A DNA stretch of 64,000 nucleotides from Proteobacteria bacterium bin106 (lineage in GTDB: Bacteria; Bdellovibrionota_B; Oligoflexia; Oligoflexales; Bin106), in the NCBI GenBank assembly GCA_002238945.1, contig MPNI01000004.1, forward strand, positions 1-64,000, written 5' to 3'. The notes beneath the pieces were generated by a model. That model had not been told where the DNA came from. It was given only the letters and a program-made list of their open reading frames with translations, and did no database searches. Position numbers and translations under genes: made by a program. This document shows positions 1 through 7,870 of the stretch, in pieces (positions within the stretch are counted from its first letter, which is position 1; the number at the start of each line of letters is the position of its first letter).

Positions 1-1
1 G

Positions 2-166
2 GCAGATACAGCGTTAAAAGATGCTATTCAACACATCAAAGATCGTCACTATGCTGATGAGTATAAGCAGTTCAAACAACCTATTCACCTCTTAGCGATG
101 GTTTTTAACAAGAAAGATCGTAATATTGTTGGGATTCTCCATGAGGAGTTAGATGATGGTTCGTAA
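2..166 (+). CDS. C-terminal end of a PD-(D/E)XK nuclease-like protein (partial)
   Basis: Only the last 54 codons are inside the window, open from the first base and ending in TAA. The translation contains YADEYK, then a hydrophobic strand PIHLLAMVFN, then KKDRNIVG and a closing HEEL. This resembles the C-terminus of the AAA-ATPase-like/PD-(D/E)XK family (PDDEXK_9, DUF1703), where the last strand reads roughly 'Y.L.G..FD...R.I..W..E'. In that family the ATPase-like part and the nuclease core lie further N-terminal, outside this window. Such proteins are often expanded in host-associated bacteria. The identification rests on a short piece and is therefore moderate. Confidence 0.6.
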   Translation, partial: ADTALKDAIQHIKDRHYADEYKQFKQPIHLLAMVFNKKDRNIVGILHEELDDGS

Positions 167-733
167 GCGTTGTTAATCTTTGAGCTTGTATGGTGCCTAT
201 GGAGGCTTGTGTAGAGCTGCTCAGATATTTCTGTCCATGTAATGATGCATAAACACGTCTTCATGTTTTATTTTTTGGCTTTGATGATGTTACGTACATG
301 TCTCATGGTAAACATGTACTAGAACTTCCCTATGTCGTTATAAGCTAAGAATATAAAATATGCATATTGATGTAGTGTGAAATCTGGATAGGATAAAAAA
401 CAGTGTTTATTATCGGTTGTATGGGGGGGTTGTATAGAAAAGCCGTGAAGGAACTATGTAACGGTTAACAACCACCTAAGGAGATCGTGTTGCAAGCAGG
501 TGGTTGCGTAATCTGTAAACGTAATCTGTAAACGTAATCTGTAAATAGGTGCTGATGTAAAGTGCAAGCTGACAAGTAAATCCTTTCTCATCTGGTTACA
601 GATAGCATATGCTTTGGAGGTTAGCTGACAGTGTGTAGGTTTTTTCTTTGAAGGCAAGTTTATGGTGTAGCGGGCTATGGGTTGTGATAGGATTTGATGC
701 TGTATTGGGTAAATTTACTTAAGCCTCTTTTGG
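167..733. other. Intergenic region, no gene seen
   Basis: No convincing coding sequence on either strand. A minus-strand open frame (454-657) crosses a 13-bp tandem repeat and has no recognisable protein features, so it is not called. The stretch probably holds the promoter of the atp operon, but no clear -35/-10 pair could be singled out. Confidence 0.5.
507..545. repeat. 13-bp tandem repeat, 3 copies
   Basis: Three exact copies of CGTAATCTGTAAA lie head to tail in the intergenic region before the atp operon. The period is not a multiple of three, which fits a non-coding location. Confidence 0.9.
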
Positions 734-748
734 TTGTTGTTGTATAAA

Positions 749-1204
749 ATGAATGGATTGTTTTCTAAACAGCAGCAGCTGCATGTCGCTGGGTTGTTGC
801 GTCATATCTTGTTTTTAGCAGTCATGATTGTTGGGACTGTTGTTTATTGTGTGGTGGGACAAAAACATGACACATTGGTGGCAGCTGTGGCAGCAGGGTG
901 GTCGTTTACAGTGCTGGTATGTTTTGTATTGGGACATGTGGCATCGTTTGCTGCTGTGGGGCAAAGGGAGGACGAGCTATTAAGTCAGTTTAAATGGCCA
1001 TGGAAGCGTCTTTCTTATGGCTTTATGATAGCTAAGTGGCTGATTATAGGCCTGGGATTTTATGTGTTATGGAAAACAGACTATAAAAATACTCATATAT
1101 ATAGCTTATTGATAGGTGTGTTTTTGGGTTATGGTGTTTTTGTTTTAGCTTGTGTGATATCCCAGAAGCCTGCAAAACAAGAAGACCCCGCCGCTAAGCC
1201 ATAA
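749..1204 (+). CDS. atpI: AtpI-like ATP synthase accessory membrane protein
   Basis: A protein of 151 residues with four hydrophobic segments (roughly residues 15-38, 43-68, 84-105 and 115-138), a short polar loop in the middle and a charged, proline-containing tail. It lies directly before atpB, the usual place for AtpI, which helps assemble the c-ring or move Mg2+/Ca2+ in other bacteria. An upstream TTG at 734 is in frame, but the ATG at 749 is the simpler start; neither has a strong ribosome site. Sequence identity to AtpI is weak, so the call leans on topology and position. Confidence 0.6.
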   Translation: MNGLFSKQQQLHVAGLLRHILFLAVMIVGTVVYCVVGQKHDTLVAAVAAGWSFTVLVCFVLGHVASFAAVGQREDELLSQFKWPWKRLSYGFMIAKWLIIGLGFYVLWKTDYKNTHIYSLLIGVFLGYGVFVLACVISQKPAKQEDPAAKP

Positions 1205-1282
1205 AACAATGTTCTTTGAGCTTTGGTAATATCATGACCATGATTTTGTAAACATTTTCTGTTAACTGAGGTGTGTGATTAT

Positions 1283-2119
1283 ATGAGATGTTTTGTGTTG
1301 GTGCGGTTAGCTGTATGGTGGTTGGTTGGCAGTGTTGTCTTCACAGGTGTGGCATGGGCAGCTGGTTCTGGTGGAGAAGACAGTGCGGTACCTACGTTTT
1401 TTAATATCTATCAACAGATTGCTTATGTGTTAGGGCTTTCTGAGAAGGTTTATCCTTTTATGAGTGCTCTATTGGCGCTTGCTGTGATTGCTGTGATGGG
1501 GCTGAGGTATCGTTCTTATGTTAGAAGGTGTCTTGCTAGTGATCAGCTAGAGCCTAAAGAAAAGTTTTCTTTAGAATCTCTTACAGAAACCATTGCCAAG
1601 TTTATTTATGATCTTTCTAAAGATCTTTTTTCAAAAGCGTCTCCCCATGGCACAGCTTTAATAGCATCTTTGTTTTTGTTTGTGTTGGTTATGAATCTTT
1701 CCGGGCTGATTCCTTTTTTGCCTCCTGGGTCTGGGGATTTTTCAGCCAATCTCGGCATAGGGCTTTCGGTGTTTGTGGTTTATCATGTTGCAGGCATACG
1801 GGCTCAAGGATTTTGGCCGTATATAAAGCACTTTAGTGGTCCTAAAGTGAACATTCCAGTGCTGGGTTTATTGCTGCCTATTTTGATCTTTGTGGTAGAG
1901 ATTATCTCTCACAGCTTTCGTCCAGTTTCCTTGAGTCTGAGATTGATGGGTAATATCTTTGGAGACCATATGCTGGTGGGAGTGTTTACTGGCATGGTGA
2001 CATGGTTTATACCATCTCTTTTGTTGTTCTTTGGTGTGCTGGTTTCCATCGTACAGGCTTTTGTGTTCTCATTACTTAGTGGAATTTATCTTTCCATGGC
2101 AGTATCAGAGGATCATTGA
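1283..2119 (+). CDS. atpB: F0F1 ATP synthase subunit a
   Basis: Subunit a forms the two proton (or sodium) half-channels next to the c-ring in the inner membrane. The signature SLSLRLMGNIFGDH is present near residue 215; its first arginine is the essential stator charge facing the c-ring carboxylate. NLSGLIPFLPP and the closing FVFSLLSGIYL segment are also typical. The N-terminus looks like a signal peptide (hydrophobic, ending near GVAWA), as seen in subunit a of several Deltaproteobacteria. The ATG at 1283 is chosen because GAGGTG sits 9 bases upstream; an in-frame GTG at 1271 lies inside that site. Length 278 residues is normal. Confidence 0.95.
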   Translation: MRCFVLVRLAVWWLVGSVVFTGVAWAAGSGGEDSAVPTFFNIYQQIAYVLGLSEKVYPFMSALLALAVIAVMGLRYRSYVRRCLASDQLEPKEKFSLESLTETIAKFIYDLSKDLFSKASPHGTALIASLFLFVLVMNLSGLIPFLPPGSGDFSANLGIGLSVFVVYHVAGIRAQGFWPYIKHFSGPKVNIPVLGLLLPILIFVVEIISHSFRPVSLSLRLMGNIFGDHMLVGVFTGMVTWFIPSLLLFFGVLVSIVQAFVFSLLSGIYLSMAVSEDH

Positions 2120-2233
2120 TAATATGTTGCAAACATAGAAACGTCTTGTTAGAGTTCACAACAAGTTGTTATCTAAATCTATGTGTTCTTGGTTTTTTAA
2201 TCGTTTTATTTCATTTAATTGAGGGAGTGAATC

Positions 2234-2458
2234 ATGGAGCAGGGACTTGTTGCTTTGGCTGCAGGCTTAGCTATTGGATTGGGAGCTTTTGGAGCGGCTA
2301 CAGCACAGGCAAAAGCAGCAGCTGCCACATTTGAAGGTGTTACACGTAATCCATCTTCAAAAGATGCTGTGTTTGTACCATTTATCTTGGCTCTGGCTTT
2401 TATGGAATTCCAAGCGATCTTGGCATTTATTGTGGCGTTTTTACTTCTCCAAGGTTAA
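2234..2458 (+). CDS. atpE: F0F1 ATP synthase subunit c
   Basis: A 74-residue two-helix hairpin that assembles into the rotor ring. The polar loop is RNP (38-40) and the ion-carrying carboxylate is Glu58 in the second helix (ALAFMEFQA). Gln25 in the first helix aligns with the Gln of sodium-binding c-rings when the loop prolines are matched. However, the residues after Glu58 are Phe-Gln rather than the Ser-Thr of the sodium motif, so ion specificity cannot be assigned. GAGGGAG precedes the ATG at good spacing. The next genes are parA/parB, so the operon is interrupted here by a roughly 335-base gap. Confidence 0.95.
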   Translation: MEQGLVALAAGLAIGLGAFGAATAQAKAAAATFEGVTRNPSSKDAVFVPFILALAFMEFQAILAFIVAFLLLQG

Positions 2459-2793
2459 TTTAAAAGCAGGCGCTCAAAAGCAATCTTTCCGTATGGCTCA
2501 TATTCTGAAATATGATGTGAGCAAAAGAATATGAGTCATTATGAGTAATAGTAACTATGAGCCATAAAAACACAGATGAAACGGCAGTTAAGGTTGTATA
2601 AGACAGTAAAGAAAGTGGGTTTTGTGCGCTTGCCTTGTGGTTCTTATTTCTAGGGCCTATACCTATAATAAGCGGTATCAAAAACGTACAAAAAGAGCTT
2701 ATATTTCGGTTTCATATGAAACGAAAAACAGCAAAAAAAGACAGTTATATCAGGCACTTACACACATTTTTGGGAAGAGGCTAAAAAAGAGCT
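2459..2793. other. Intergenic region atpE-parA with inverted repeat
   Basis: No gene seen. An 11-base perfect inverted repeat (TATGGCTCATA at 2492-2502 and its complement at 2556-2566) could fold the transcript between atpE and parA; several ATGAGT-type half copies lie between the arms. It is followed by a short A run, not a T run, so it is not a classical terminator. It may be an mRNA processing or stabilising structure, which would suit the high need for subunit c. Confidence 0.4.
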
Positions 2794-3657
2794 ATGGCAC
2801 ATATTTTGGCTATTTCCAATCAAAAAGGCGGTGTGGGAAAAACCACTACAGCTGTGAATTTAGCAGCTAGCATAGCAGCATCAGAGCGGCGTGTGTTGTT
2901 GGTGGATTTGGATCCTCAATCCAATGCTAGTTCTGGTTTAGGTGTTTTTGAAACAGACATTAATAAAGATATGTATCACGTGTTGGTAGATGAATGTCCC
3001 CTTTCTGAGGTTATTGTCCACAGTGAGTTGGAATATCTTGATGTGGCTCCAGCCTCTCAAGATCTTATTGGTTCTGAGGTGGAGTTGGTGTCCGTGATTG
3101 GTAGGGAGGTGCGCTTACAAGAGGCTTTAGAGTCATATAAAATGCATTACGCTTATATCATCATCGATTGTCCTCCTGCCCTTGGTCTTTTAACGGTTAA
3201 TGCTTTAACAGCAGCGGATAGTGTCTTGATTCCCTTGCAAACAGAATATTATGCTTTGGAGGGATTATCTCAGTTGATGAAAACCATCGCCTTGATTCAA
3301 AAGCGTTTGAATCCTCGCCTGGATGTTGAAGGTATTCTCTTGACTATGTTTGATAAGCGTAATCGGTTATGCCAAGATGTTGAGCGTGACGTACGCAAAG
3401 CTTTTCAAGATAAAGTGTTTCCTGTGGTGGTGCCTCGTAATGTCAAGCTTTCGGAAGCTCCTTCTTATGGCAAACCTTGTCTTCTTTATGATGTATCTAG
3501 CAAGGGAGCTTTGAGCTATTTGGAATTAGCTCGTTTGTTGATAGTGCGTCATGATTCTGCAGAGAGTCCTTCTAACGGCTCCACAGGAGAGTCTTCTGCT
3601 GCTTCTTCTGTGGTGTCATCTCAGGTCCCTTCTACTCATAGCGAAAGGAGAGTGTGA
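2794..3657 (+). CDS. parA: Chromosome partitioning ATPase ParA/Soj
   Basis: A deviant Walker ATPase that binds DNA nonspecifically and moves ParB-bound origins. The P-loop KGGVGKTT with the signature lysine is at residues 11-18, Walker B appears as LLVDLDPQSN, and DCPPALGLL is the usual switch motif. Length 287 residues includes a Ser-rich C-terminal tail. The start ATG follows an AGAGGC-type ribosome site. parB overlaps by one base (TGATG), so the two are translationally coupled. Their place inside the ATP synthase operon, between atpE and the b subunits, resembles arrangements in Bdellovibrio relatives. Confidence 0.95.
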   Translation: MAHILAISNQKGGVGKTTTAVNLAASIAASERRVLLVDLDPQSNASSGLGVFETDINKDMYHVLVDECPLSEVIVHSELEYLDVAPASQDLIGSEVELVSVIGREVRLQEALESYKMHYAYIIIDCPPALGLLTVNALTAADSVLIPLQTEYYALEGLSQLMKTIALIQKRLNPRLDVEGILLTMFDKRNRLCQDVERDVRKAFQDKVFPVVVPRNVKLSEAPSYGKPCLLYDVSSKGALSYLELARLLIVRHDSAESPSNGSTGESSAASSVVSSQVPSTHSERRV

Positions 3658-4595
3658 TGCAAGGATCACAAAAGCATCGGAAGTCAGGGCTGGGCCGAGG
3701 AATAGAAGCTTTGCTTGGAGAAGAAGATGTGAGTCGTACGATACGTGGTGCTAGTAAACGTGATGTTTCTGCAGCGGGTGGTCTGCCGTCATCGCCTCTT
3801 AAGGAGGTGGATATTCGTCTTGTGGCACCTAATCCCCAACAGCCACGTAAACATTTTAGTGCCCAAGAGCTCTCGGAGTTGGCTTCTAGTATTCGTCGTG
3901 ATGGTGTGTTGCAGCCTATTGTGGTAACGAAACAGCGCAATGTTTATTATGTGGTGGCAGGTGAGCGCCGTTTGCGTGCTGCAAAGGAAGCGGGGCTGAG
4001 CACGGTACCGGTGCTGATTAAAAAAGGTGTTAGTGATCGTGATCGCTTGCGGTTAGCTCTTGTGGAAAATATTCAGCGTTCCAATTTGAATATTTTTGAA
4101 GAAGCTTTGGCGTATAAGAGTCTGATGGAAAACTTTGCTCTTTCTCAGTCAGAGTGTGGAGAGTTGGTGGGTAAAAACCGTTCTACGGTGGCTAATGCCA
4201 TTCGCATGTTGGACTTACCGGCTCCTTTGCATAACGACATTGTTTCGGGTGTGATTTCAACGGGGCATGCGCGAGCGTTGTTGTCACTGCCTACAGCTGA
4301 TCAGCAGCTGGAGGTGGCTGATTTGGTTAAAGAGCGCAAAATGACCGTGCGTGACACAGAGGATATGTGTCGGGGCAAGAAAAACCAAAAACGTGCTCCT
4401 TATAAGCGCCGTGGTGTTTCTGGTGCTGCTGTGGATCCCAATATTCAACGGATGGCAGATCATCTTCGCGAGAGTTTGGCCACTAAGGTAAAGATTGCTG
4501 GCAGTAGTGAAAAGGGCATTATTGAATTGCATTACTATTCGGCTGAGGAGCTTCAGCGTCTTGTTGGGTGTATGGGTGTGAATTTTGAGTTGTAG
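3657..4595 (+). CDS. parB: Chromosome partitioning protein ParB (CTP-dependent clamp family)
   Basis: ParB binds parS sites and spreads as a CTP-gated clamp. The N-terminal box KSGLGRGIEALLG, the CTP-binding motif GERRLRAAKEAG (about residue 103) and NIQRSNL are all present, followed by a helix-turn-helix (LSQSECGELVGKNRSTVANAI) and a C-terminal dimerisation region. Length 312 residues is normal. The ATG at 3657 is preferred over the GTG at 3654 because AAGGAGA lies five bases before it. No parS-like palindrome was noticed in this window. Confidence 0.93.
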   Translation: MQGSQKHRKSGLGRGIEALLGEEDVSRTIRGASKRDVSAAGGLPSSPLKEVDIRLVAPNPQQPRKHFSAQELSELASSIRRDGVLQPIVVTKQRNVYYVVAGERRLRAAKEAGLSTVPVLIKKGVSDRDRLRLALVENIQRSNLNIFEEALAYKSLMENFALSQSECGELVGKNRSTVANAIRMLDLPAPLHNDIVSGVISTGHARALLSLPTADQQLEVADLVKERKMTVRDTEDMCRGKKNQKRAPYKRRGVSGAAVDPNIQRMADHLRESLATKVKIAGSSEKGIIELHYYSAEELQRLVGCMGVNFEL

Positions 4596-4631
4596 TTGTT
4601 GTGTGGGGTTGTTTACGAGAAGGATGGCATT

Positions 4632-5072
4632 ATGGCGGGTATTAATTTAACGCCTCAGGTCCCGGTGATTTTAGGGCAAGCTTTTGTTTTCGCTCTAGCT
4701 TATATGCTTGTGAAGCGCTTGATTATGGAGCCTTATGCGGCTTTGCGCAAGCGTCGGGAATCTGTGACACAGGATGTGGTTTATGATGTCACAGGTATTT
4801 ATAGCACTATTGAAGAGCGCAGGCTGCAGATGAAAGAGGATAGAGAAGCAACACTTGCTGTGATGCAACAGCAGCGTGAAGAGGCTCGCCAAGCAGCCTA
4901 TGAAGAGGCAAAGCAGATTGTAACTAAGTCGCAACAAGAGGCAGATGATCAAGTGGCATCTCATGCGAGCAAGGTTGCAGAGTTATTAAGTCAAGAAAAG
5001 CCAGCCGGTGTTCGGTTAGCCCAAAGTCTTGCGGGCGATATTTGGCAGCAGGTGTTATCGGATTCGAGATAA
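4632..5072 (+). CDS. F0F1 ATP synthase subunit b' (first b-type subunit)
   Basis: A 146-residue peripheral-stalk subunit with one N-terminal membrane helix (PVILGQAFVFALAYML) and a long charged coiled coil that runs to the end. The following gene encodes a second b-type protein, so this is the b/b' pair found in organisms with heterodimeric stalks. The start at 4632 is supported by AGAAGGA eight bases upstream; an in-frame TTG immediately after the parB stop has no ribosome site. The C-terminus is shorter than in the following b subunit. Confidence 0.85.
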   Translation: MAGINLTPQVPVILGQAFVFALAYMLVKRLIMEPYAALRKRRESVTQDVVYDVTGIYSTIEERRLQMKEDREATLAVMQQQREEARQAAYEEAKQIVTKSQQEADDQVASHASKVAELLSQEKPAGVRLAQSLAGDIWQQVLSDSR

Positions 5073-5107
5073 ATGGTTTTTGGGTGTGGAGTTAGAGGTA
5101 AAAAGCA

Positions 5108-5620
5108 TTGAGTGGAATAGATTTTCATAGTTTTTATGTGCCCATGATCAACTTTATGGTTTTTGGGATACTGTTTTTTTTGGCCTTTCGTTCGTTGTTT
5201 AGGGGTATGGCTAAGGCGCAAAAAGAGGAGTTTCTGCAAGCTAAGCTTGAGGCTCAGGCAGAAAAAAAGGCTGCAGAAAATATGTTAAATGAAGTGTTGT
5301 TTGAAGAAAGAGAGCTAGCTAAAAAACTTCATGCCATCAAAGAGCAGGCGGTAGTAGATAATCAAAGCAGAGCAGAGCAGTTGATCAAGGATGCAGAGTT
5401 TCATGCAGCTCATATTCTTGAGGAATCTAAGCGTTTGATTGATGCAGAGTATGAGCGAGCTCGTCAAAAGCTTCAAAAAGAGCTTCTTAGCCAGTTGGAA
5501 GCGTGTATTGCTGATCAGGCCCCTAAGTTTCTTACCGCTAAGAAAAAACAATCTTATACAGCAGCACAGCTGAGTGTTTTACAGCAGTGTGCATCCCCAT
5601 CACAGCCAAAAGAGAGCTAA
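5108..5620 (+). CDS. atpF: F0F1 ATP synthase subunit b
   Basis: A 170-residue subunit with one membrane segment (MINFMVFGILFFLAF, about residues 13-27) and an Ala/Glu/Lys-rich coiled coil, joining F0 to subunit delta on top of F1. It starts with TTG at 5108, chosen because GAGGTAA lies eight bases upstream and the membrane helix follows at the expected distance. The gene starts 35 bases after the first b-type gene and ends seven bases before atpH. Confidence 0.88.
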   Translation: MSGIDFHSFYVPMINFMVFGILFFLAFRSLFRGMAKAQKEEFLQAKLEAQAEKKAAENMLNEVLFEERELAKKLHAIKEQAVVDNQSRAEQLIKDAEFHAAHILEESKRLIDAEYERARQKLQKELLSQLEACIADQAPKFLTAKKKQSYTAAQLSVLQQCASPSQPKES

Positions 5621-5627
5621 GTTTGTT

Positions 5628-6197
5628 ATGTCTGATGTTTTAAGTCGCGATACGGTGGCGCGTTGTTATGGCAATGCTTTGTTTGATGTTATGAGTGCGA
5701 GTGAGAGCTTTGCTGATGACGTGAGAGATTTTGTGTATTTGGCAGATTTGGTGTCAATAGCTGAGATGAAGGCTTTTTGGAGCTCTCCTTGGGAGTCGCT
5801 TGAGCGTAAGCAGCGTTTTTTAAGAGAAGTGGTGTTATCAGAAGTTGTAGGATATTTTTCTGAGGCGATATGTAACGCTTTAGAGGTGATGTTAGCTGAG
5901 CAAAGAATGGACATTGTTTTGGGTGCAGCAAAGGTACTTCAAGATTTAGCAAGAAGTCATCTTCAAGAACTCAAAGGAGTGGTGGTGTTTGCAGAACCTC
6001 AGCCTCAAGAGTTTGTTATGGCTGTAAAGAAAGGTGCTCAGCTTATCTTTGGTGATTTCTTGGAGCTTGTGGAGCGTGTTGATCCAGAACTTATTGCTGG
6101 GTTTGAAGTGAGGGTTGGGAATTTGCGTTATGATGCATCTCTTGCAAATCATGTAGCTCATTTAAAGAGTTATTTAGCGGCACAGCAAGAGTATTGA
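5628..6197 (+). CDS. atpH: F0F1 ATP synthase subunit delta
   Basis: A 189-residue protein with the delta/OSCP layout: an N-terminal helical domain (RCYGNALFDV near the start matches the usual 'YA.ALF' motif) and a C-terminal region VVVFAEPQPQ leading to PELIAGFEVRVGNLRYDASL, which corresponds to the family's 'P.LIGG..i.vGd...D.S'. It caps the F1 hexamer and holds the peripheral stalk. The ATG at 5628 follows AGAGAG; the frame extends upstream into atpF, but no better start is there. Confidence 0.9.
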   Translation: MSDVLSRDTVARCYGNALFDVMSASESFADDVRDFVYLADLVSIAEMKAFWSSPWESLERKQRFLREVVLSEVVGYFSEAICNALEVMLAEQRMDIVLGAAKVLQDLARSHLQELKGVVVFAEPQPQEFVMAVKKGAQLIFGDFLELVERVDPELIAGFEVRVGNLRYDASLANHVAHLKSYLAAQQEY

Positions 6198-6206
6198 GGG
6201 TATTGT

Positions 6207-6263
6207 ATGAATCCATGGGCTTTTTGGTTTGCGGCTGCATGGATGATGAATATATGGGTATGA
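6207..6263 (+). CDS. 18-residue Trp-rich open frame between atpH and atpA
   Basis: A tiny frame of 18 codons with four tryptophans (MNPWAFWFAAAW... then two Met and a final W-V) and a GAGGGT ribosome site five bases before the ATG. It lies in the 113-base gap before atpA. It could be a small hydrophobic peptide, a translated leader that sets atpA expression, or chance. No homologue is known to me. Confidence 0.3.
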   Translation: MNPWAFWFAAAWMMNIWV

Positions 6264-6310
6264 GCATAAGAGCATAAACCGTGGTTGTTGATGAGAGGGA
6301 AGGATAGTCA

Positions 6311-7870
6311 ATGAAAGAAATCCAGGTGGATGAAGTCAGGCAAGTGATTGCAGAGAAGATTCGTTCATTTCAGCATGATGTGGATATACAAGAAACCGGA
6401 GCGGTATTGGTAGTGGGTGATGGAGTGGCTCATATCTATGGCTTGGAAAGAGTCATGGTGGGTGAGCTTGTGGAATTCTTTGGTAGTACCTCTGGTAACA
6501 CAGCGAGTCACACAGCGAGTCACACAGCGAGTCACACAAGAGGTGTGGTATTGAGTCTTGAAGAGAATTATGTGGGTGTGGCGGTGTTAGGTGATAAAGC
6601 TGCCGTGAAAGAAGGAGATCAAGTTAGGCGTTTAAAAACCATCAACTCGGTACCGGTAGGAGAGGGTTTGCTTGGTCGTGTGATTGATGCTGCTGGTGAG
6701 CCACTGGATGGTAAGGGGGCTATTGAGGCTGTAACTCATGCAACTGTGGAGGTGAAAGCTCCTGGTATTATTCAAAGACAATCGGTTCATGAGCCACTTC
6801 AGACTGGTTTAAAGTGTGTGGATTCCATGGTTCCTATTGGTCGTGGCCAAAGGGAGTTGATTATGGGCGATCGCCAAACCGGTAAAACAGCTATTGCTAT
6901 TGACACCATATTGAATCAAAAAGGCAAAGATGTAGTGTGTGTTTATGTGGCTATTGGTCAAAAGCGCTCTACGGTTGCTCAAATCGTTGACCGTCTTGCT
7001 GCTGCTGACTCAATGGATTACACCATTGTTGTTTCCGCTCCTTCTACGGATCCAGCGGCTATGCAGTTTTTGGCTCCTTATGCTGGGGTAGCTGTTGCTG
7101 AATGGTTTATGCAGCAAGGTAGGCATTGTTTGGTGGTTTATGATGATCTTTCTAAGCAGGCTGTTGCGTATCGTGAATTGTCTTTATTGTTGAGGCGTTC
7201 TCCGGGTCGAGAGGCTTATCCTGGTGATGTTTTTTACATTCATTCCCGTCTTCTGGAAAGGGCTTGCAAGCTTTCTGATGATCTTGGTGCGGGTTCTATT
7301 ACGGCATTGCCTATTGTGGAAACACAGGCAGGTGATATTTCAGCTTACGTTCCTACCAATGTGATATCCATCACCGATGGTCAGATCTTTTTGGAGTCGG
7401 ATTTGTTTTTTTCAGGTATCCGTCCTGCTATTAATGCTGGGCAGTCGGTATCACGGGTGGGTGGTTCGGCACAGATTCCGGCTATGAAAAAAGTTTCTGG
7501 GACGGTGCGTTTAGAGTTGGCTCAGTATCGAGAATTAGCTGCTTTTGCTCAGTTTGGTTCGGATCTTGATGTAGCTACTCAAAAAACCCTTAAGCGTGGT
7601 GAAGTGTTAGTGGAAATATTGAAGCAGTCTCAATACAGTCCTTTAGAGGTAGGTTTGCAGGTTGCTACCCTTTATGCGGCAACTCAGGGGTATTTAGATG
7701 AGTATGAGGTATCTTCTTTGAAAGGTTATGAGGTAGGCCTTCATGCCTTGCTTGCTGAAGAGCATGCTGCTTGGTTGGCTCAGGTGGCTGGTGGTGCGAA
7801 ATTGTCAGGTGATTTAGAAACCGAATTGCGCAATGTATTGGATGCTTATAAAGAGAGGTTTACGGCTTAG
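6311..7870 (+). CDS. atpA: F0F1 ATP synthase subunit alpha
   Basis: The non-catalytic nucleotide-binding subunit of F1, 519 residues. The P-loop [11 protein letters not shown] is at about residue 180, and [27 protein letters not shown] and the [14 protein letters not shown] region are typical. Unusual is an insertion in the N-terminal beta-barrel: residues 64-76 read as three and a bit copies of T-A-S-H, encoded by a 12-bp tandem repeat, where most alpha subunits have only a short loop before the G-V/I strand. It stays in frame. The stop codon shares a base with the atpG start. Confidence 0.97.
   Translation: MKEIQVDEVRQVIAEKIRSFQHDVDIQETGAVLVVGDGVAHIYGLERVMVGELVEFFGSTSGNTASHTASHTASHTRGVVLSLEENYVGVAVLGDKAAVKEGDQVRRLKTINSVPVGEGLLGRVIDAAGEPLDGKGAIEAVTHATVEVKAPGIIQRQSVHEPLQTGLKCVDSMVPIGRGQRELIMGDRQTGKTAIAIDTILNQKGKDVVCVYVAIGQKRSTVAQIVDRLAAADSMDYTIVVSAPSTDPAAMQFLAPYAGVAVAEWFMQQGRHCLVVYDDLSKQAVAYRELSLLLRRSPGREAYPGDVFYIHSRLLERACKLSDDLGAGSITALPIVETQAGDISAYVPTNVISITDGQIFLESDLFFSGIRPAINAGQSVSRVGGSAQIPAMKKVSGTVRLELAQYRELAAFAQFGSDLDVATQKTLKRGEVLVEILKQSQYSPLEVGLQVATLYAATQGYLDEYEVSSLKGYEVGLHALLAEEHAAWLAQVAGGAKLSGDLETELRNVLDAYKERFTA
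6500..6538 (+). repeat. 12-bp tandem repeat inside atpA
   Basis: Three full copies of ACAGCGAGTCAC and a partial fourth, encoding T-A-S-H units in the N-terminal barrel domain of subunit alpha. Copy-number change would add or remove four residues without shifting the frame. Confidence 0.92.

Noticed and set aside
454-657. 67-codon minus-strand open frame before the atp operon
   Set aside because: It runs through a 13-bp tandem repeat, has no ribosome site and no protein-like features.
2116-2334. 72-codon frame overlapping atpE
   Set aside because: It overlaps the highly conserved subunit c gene in another frame and has no supporting features.
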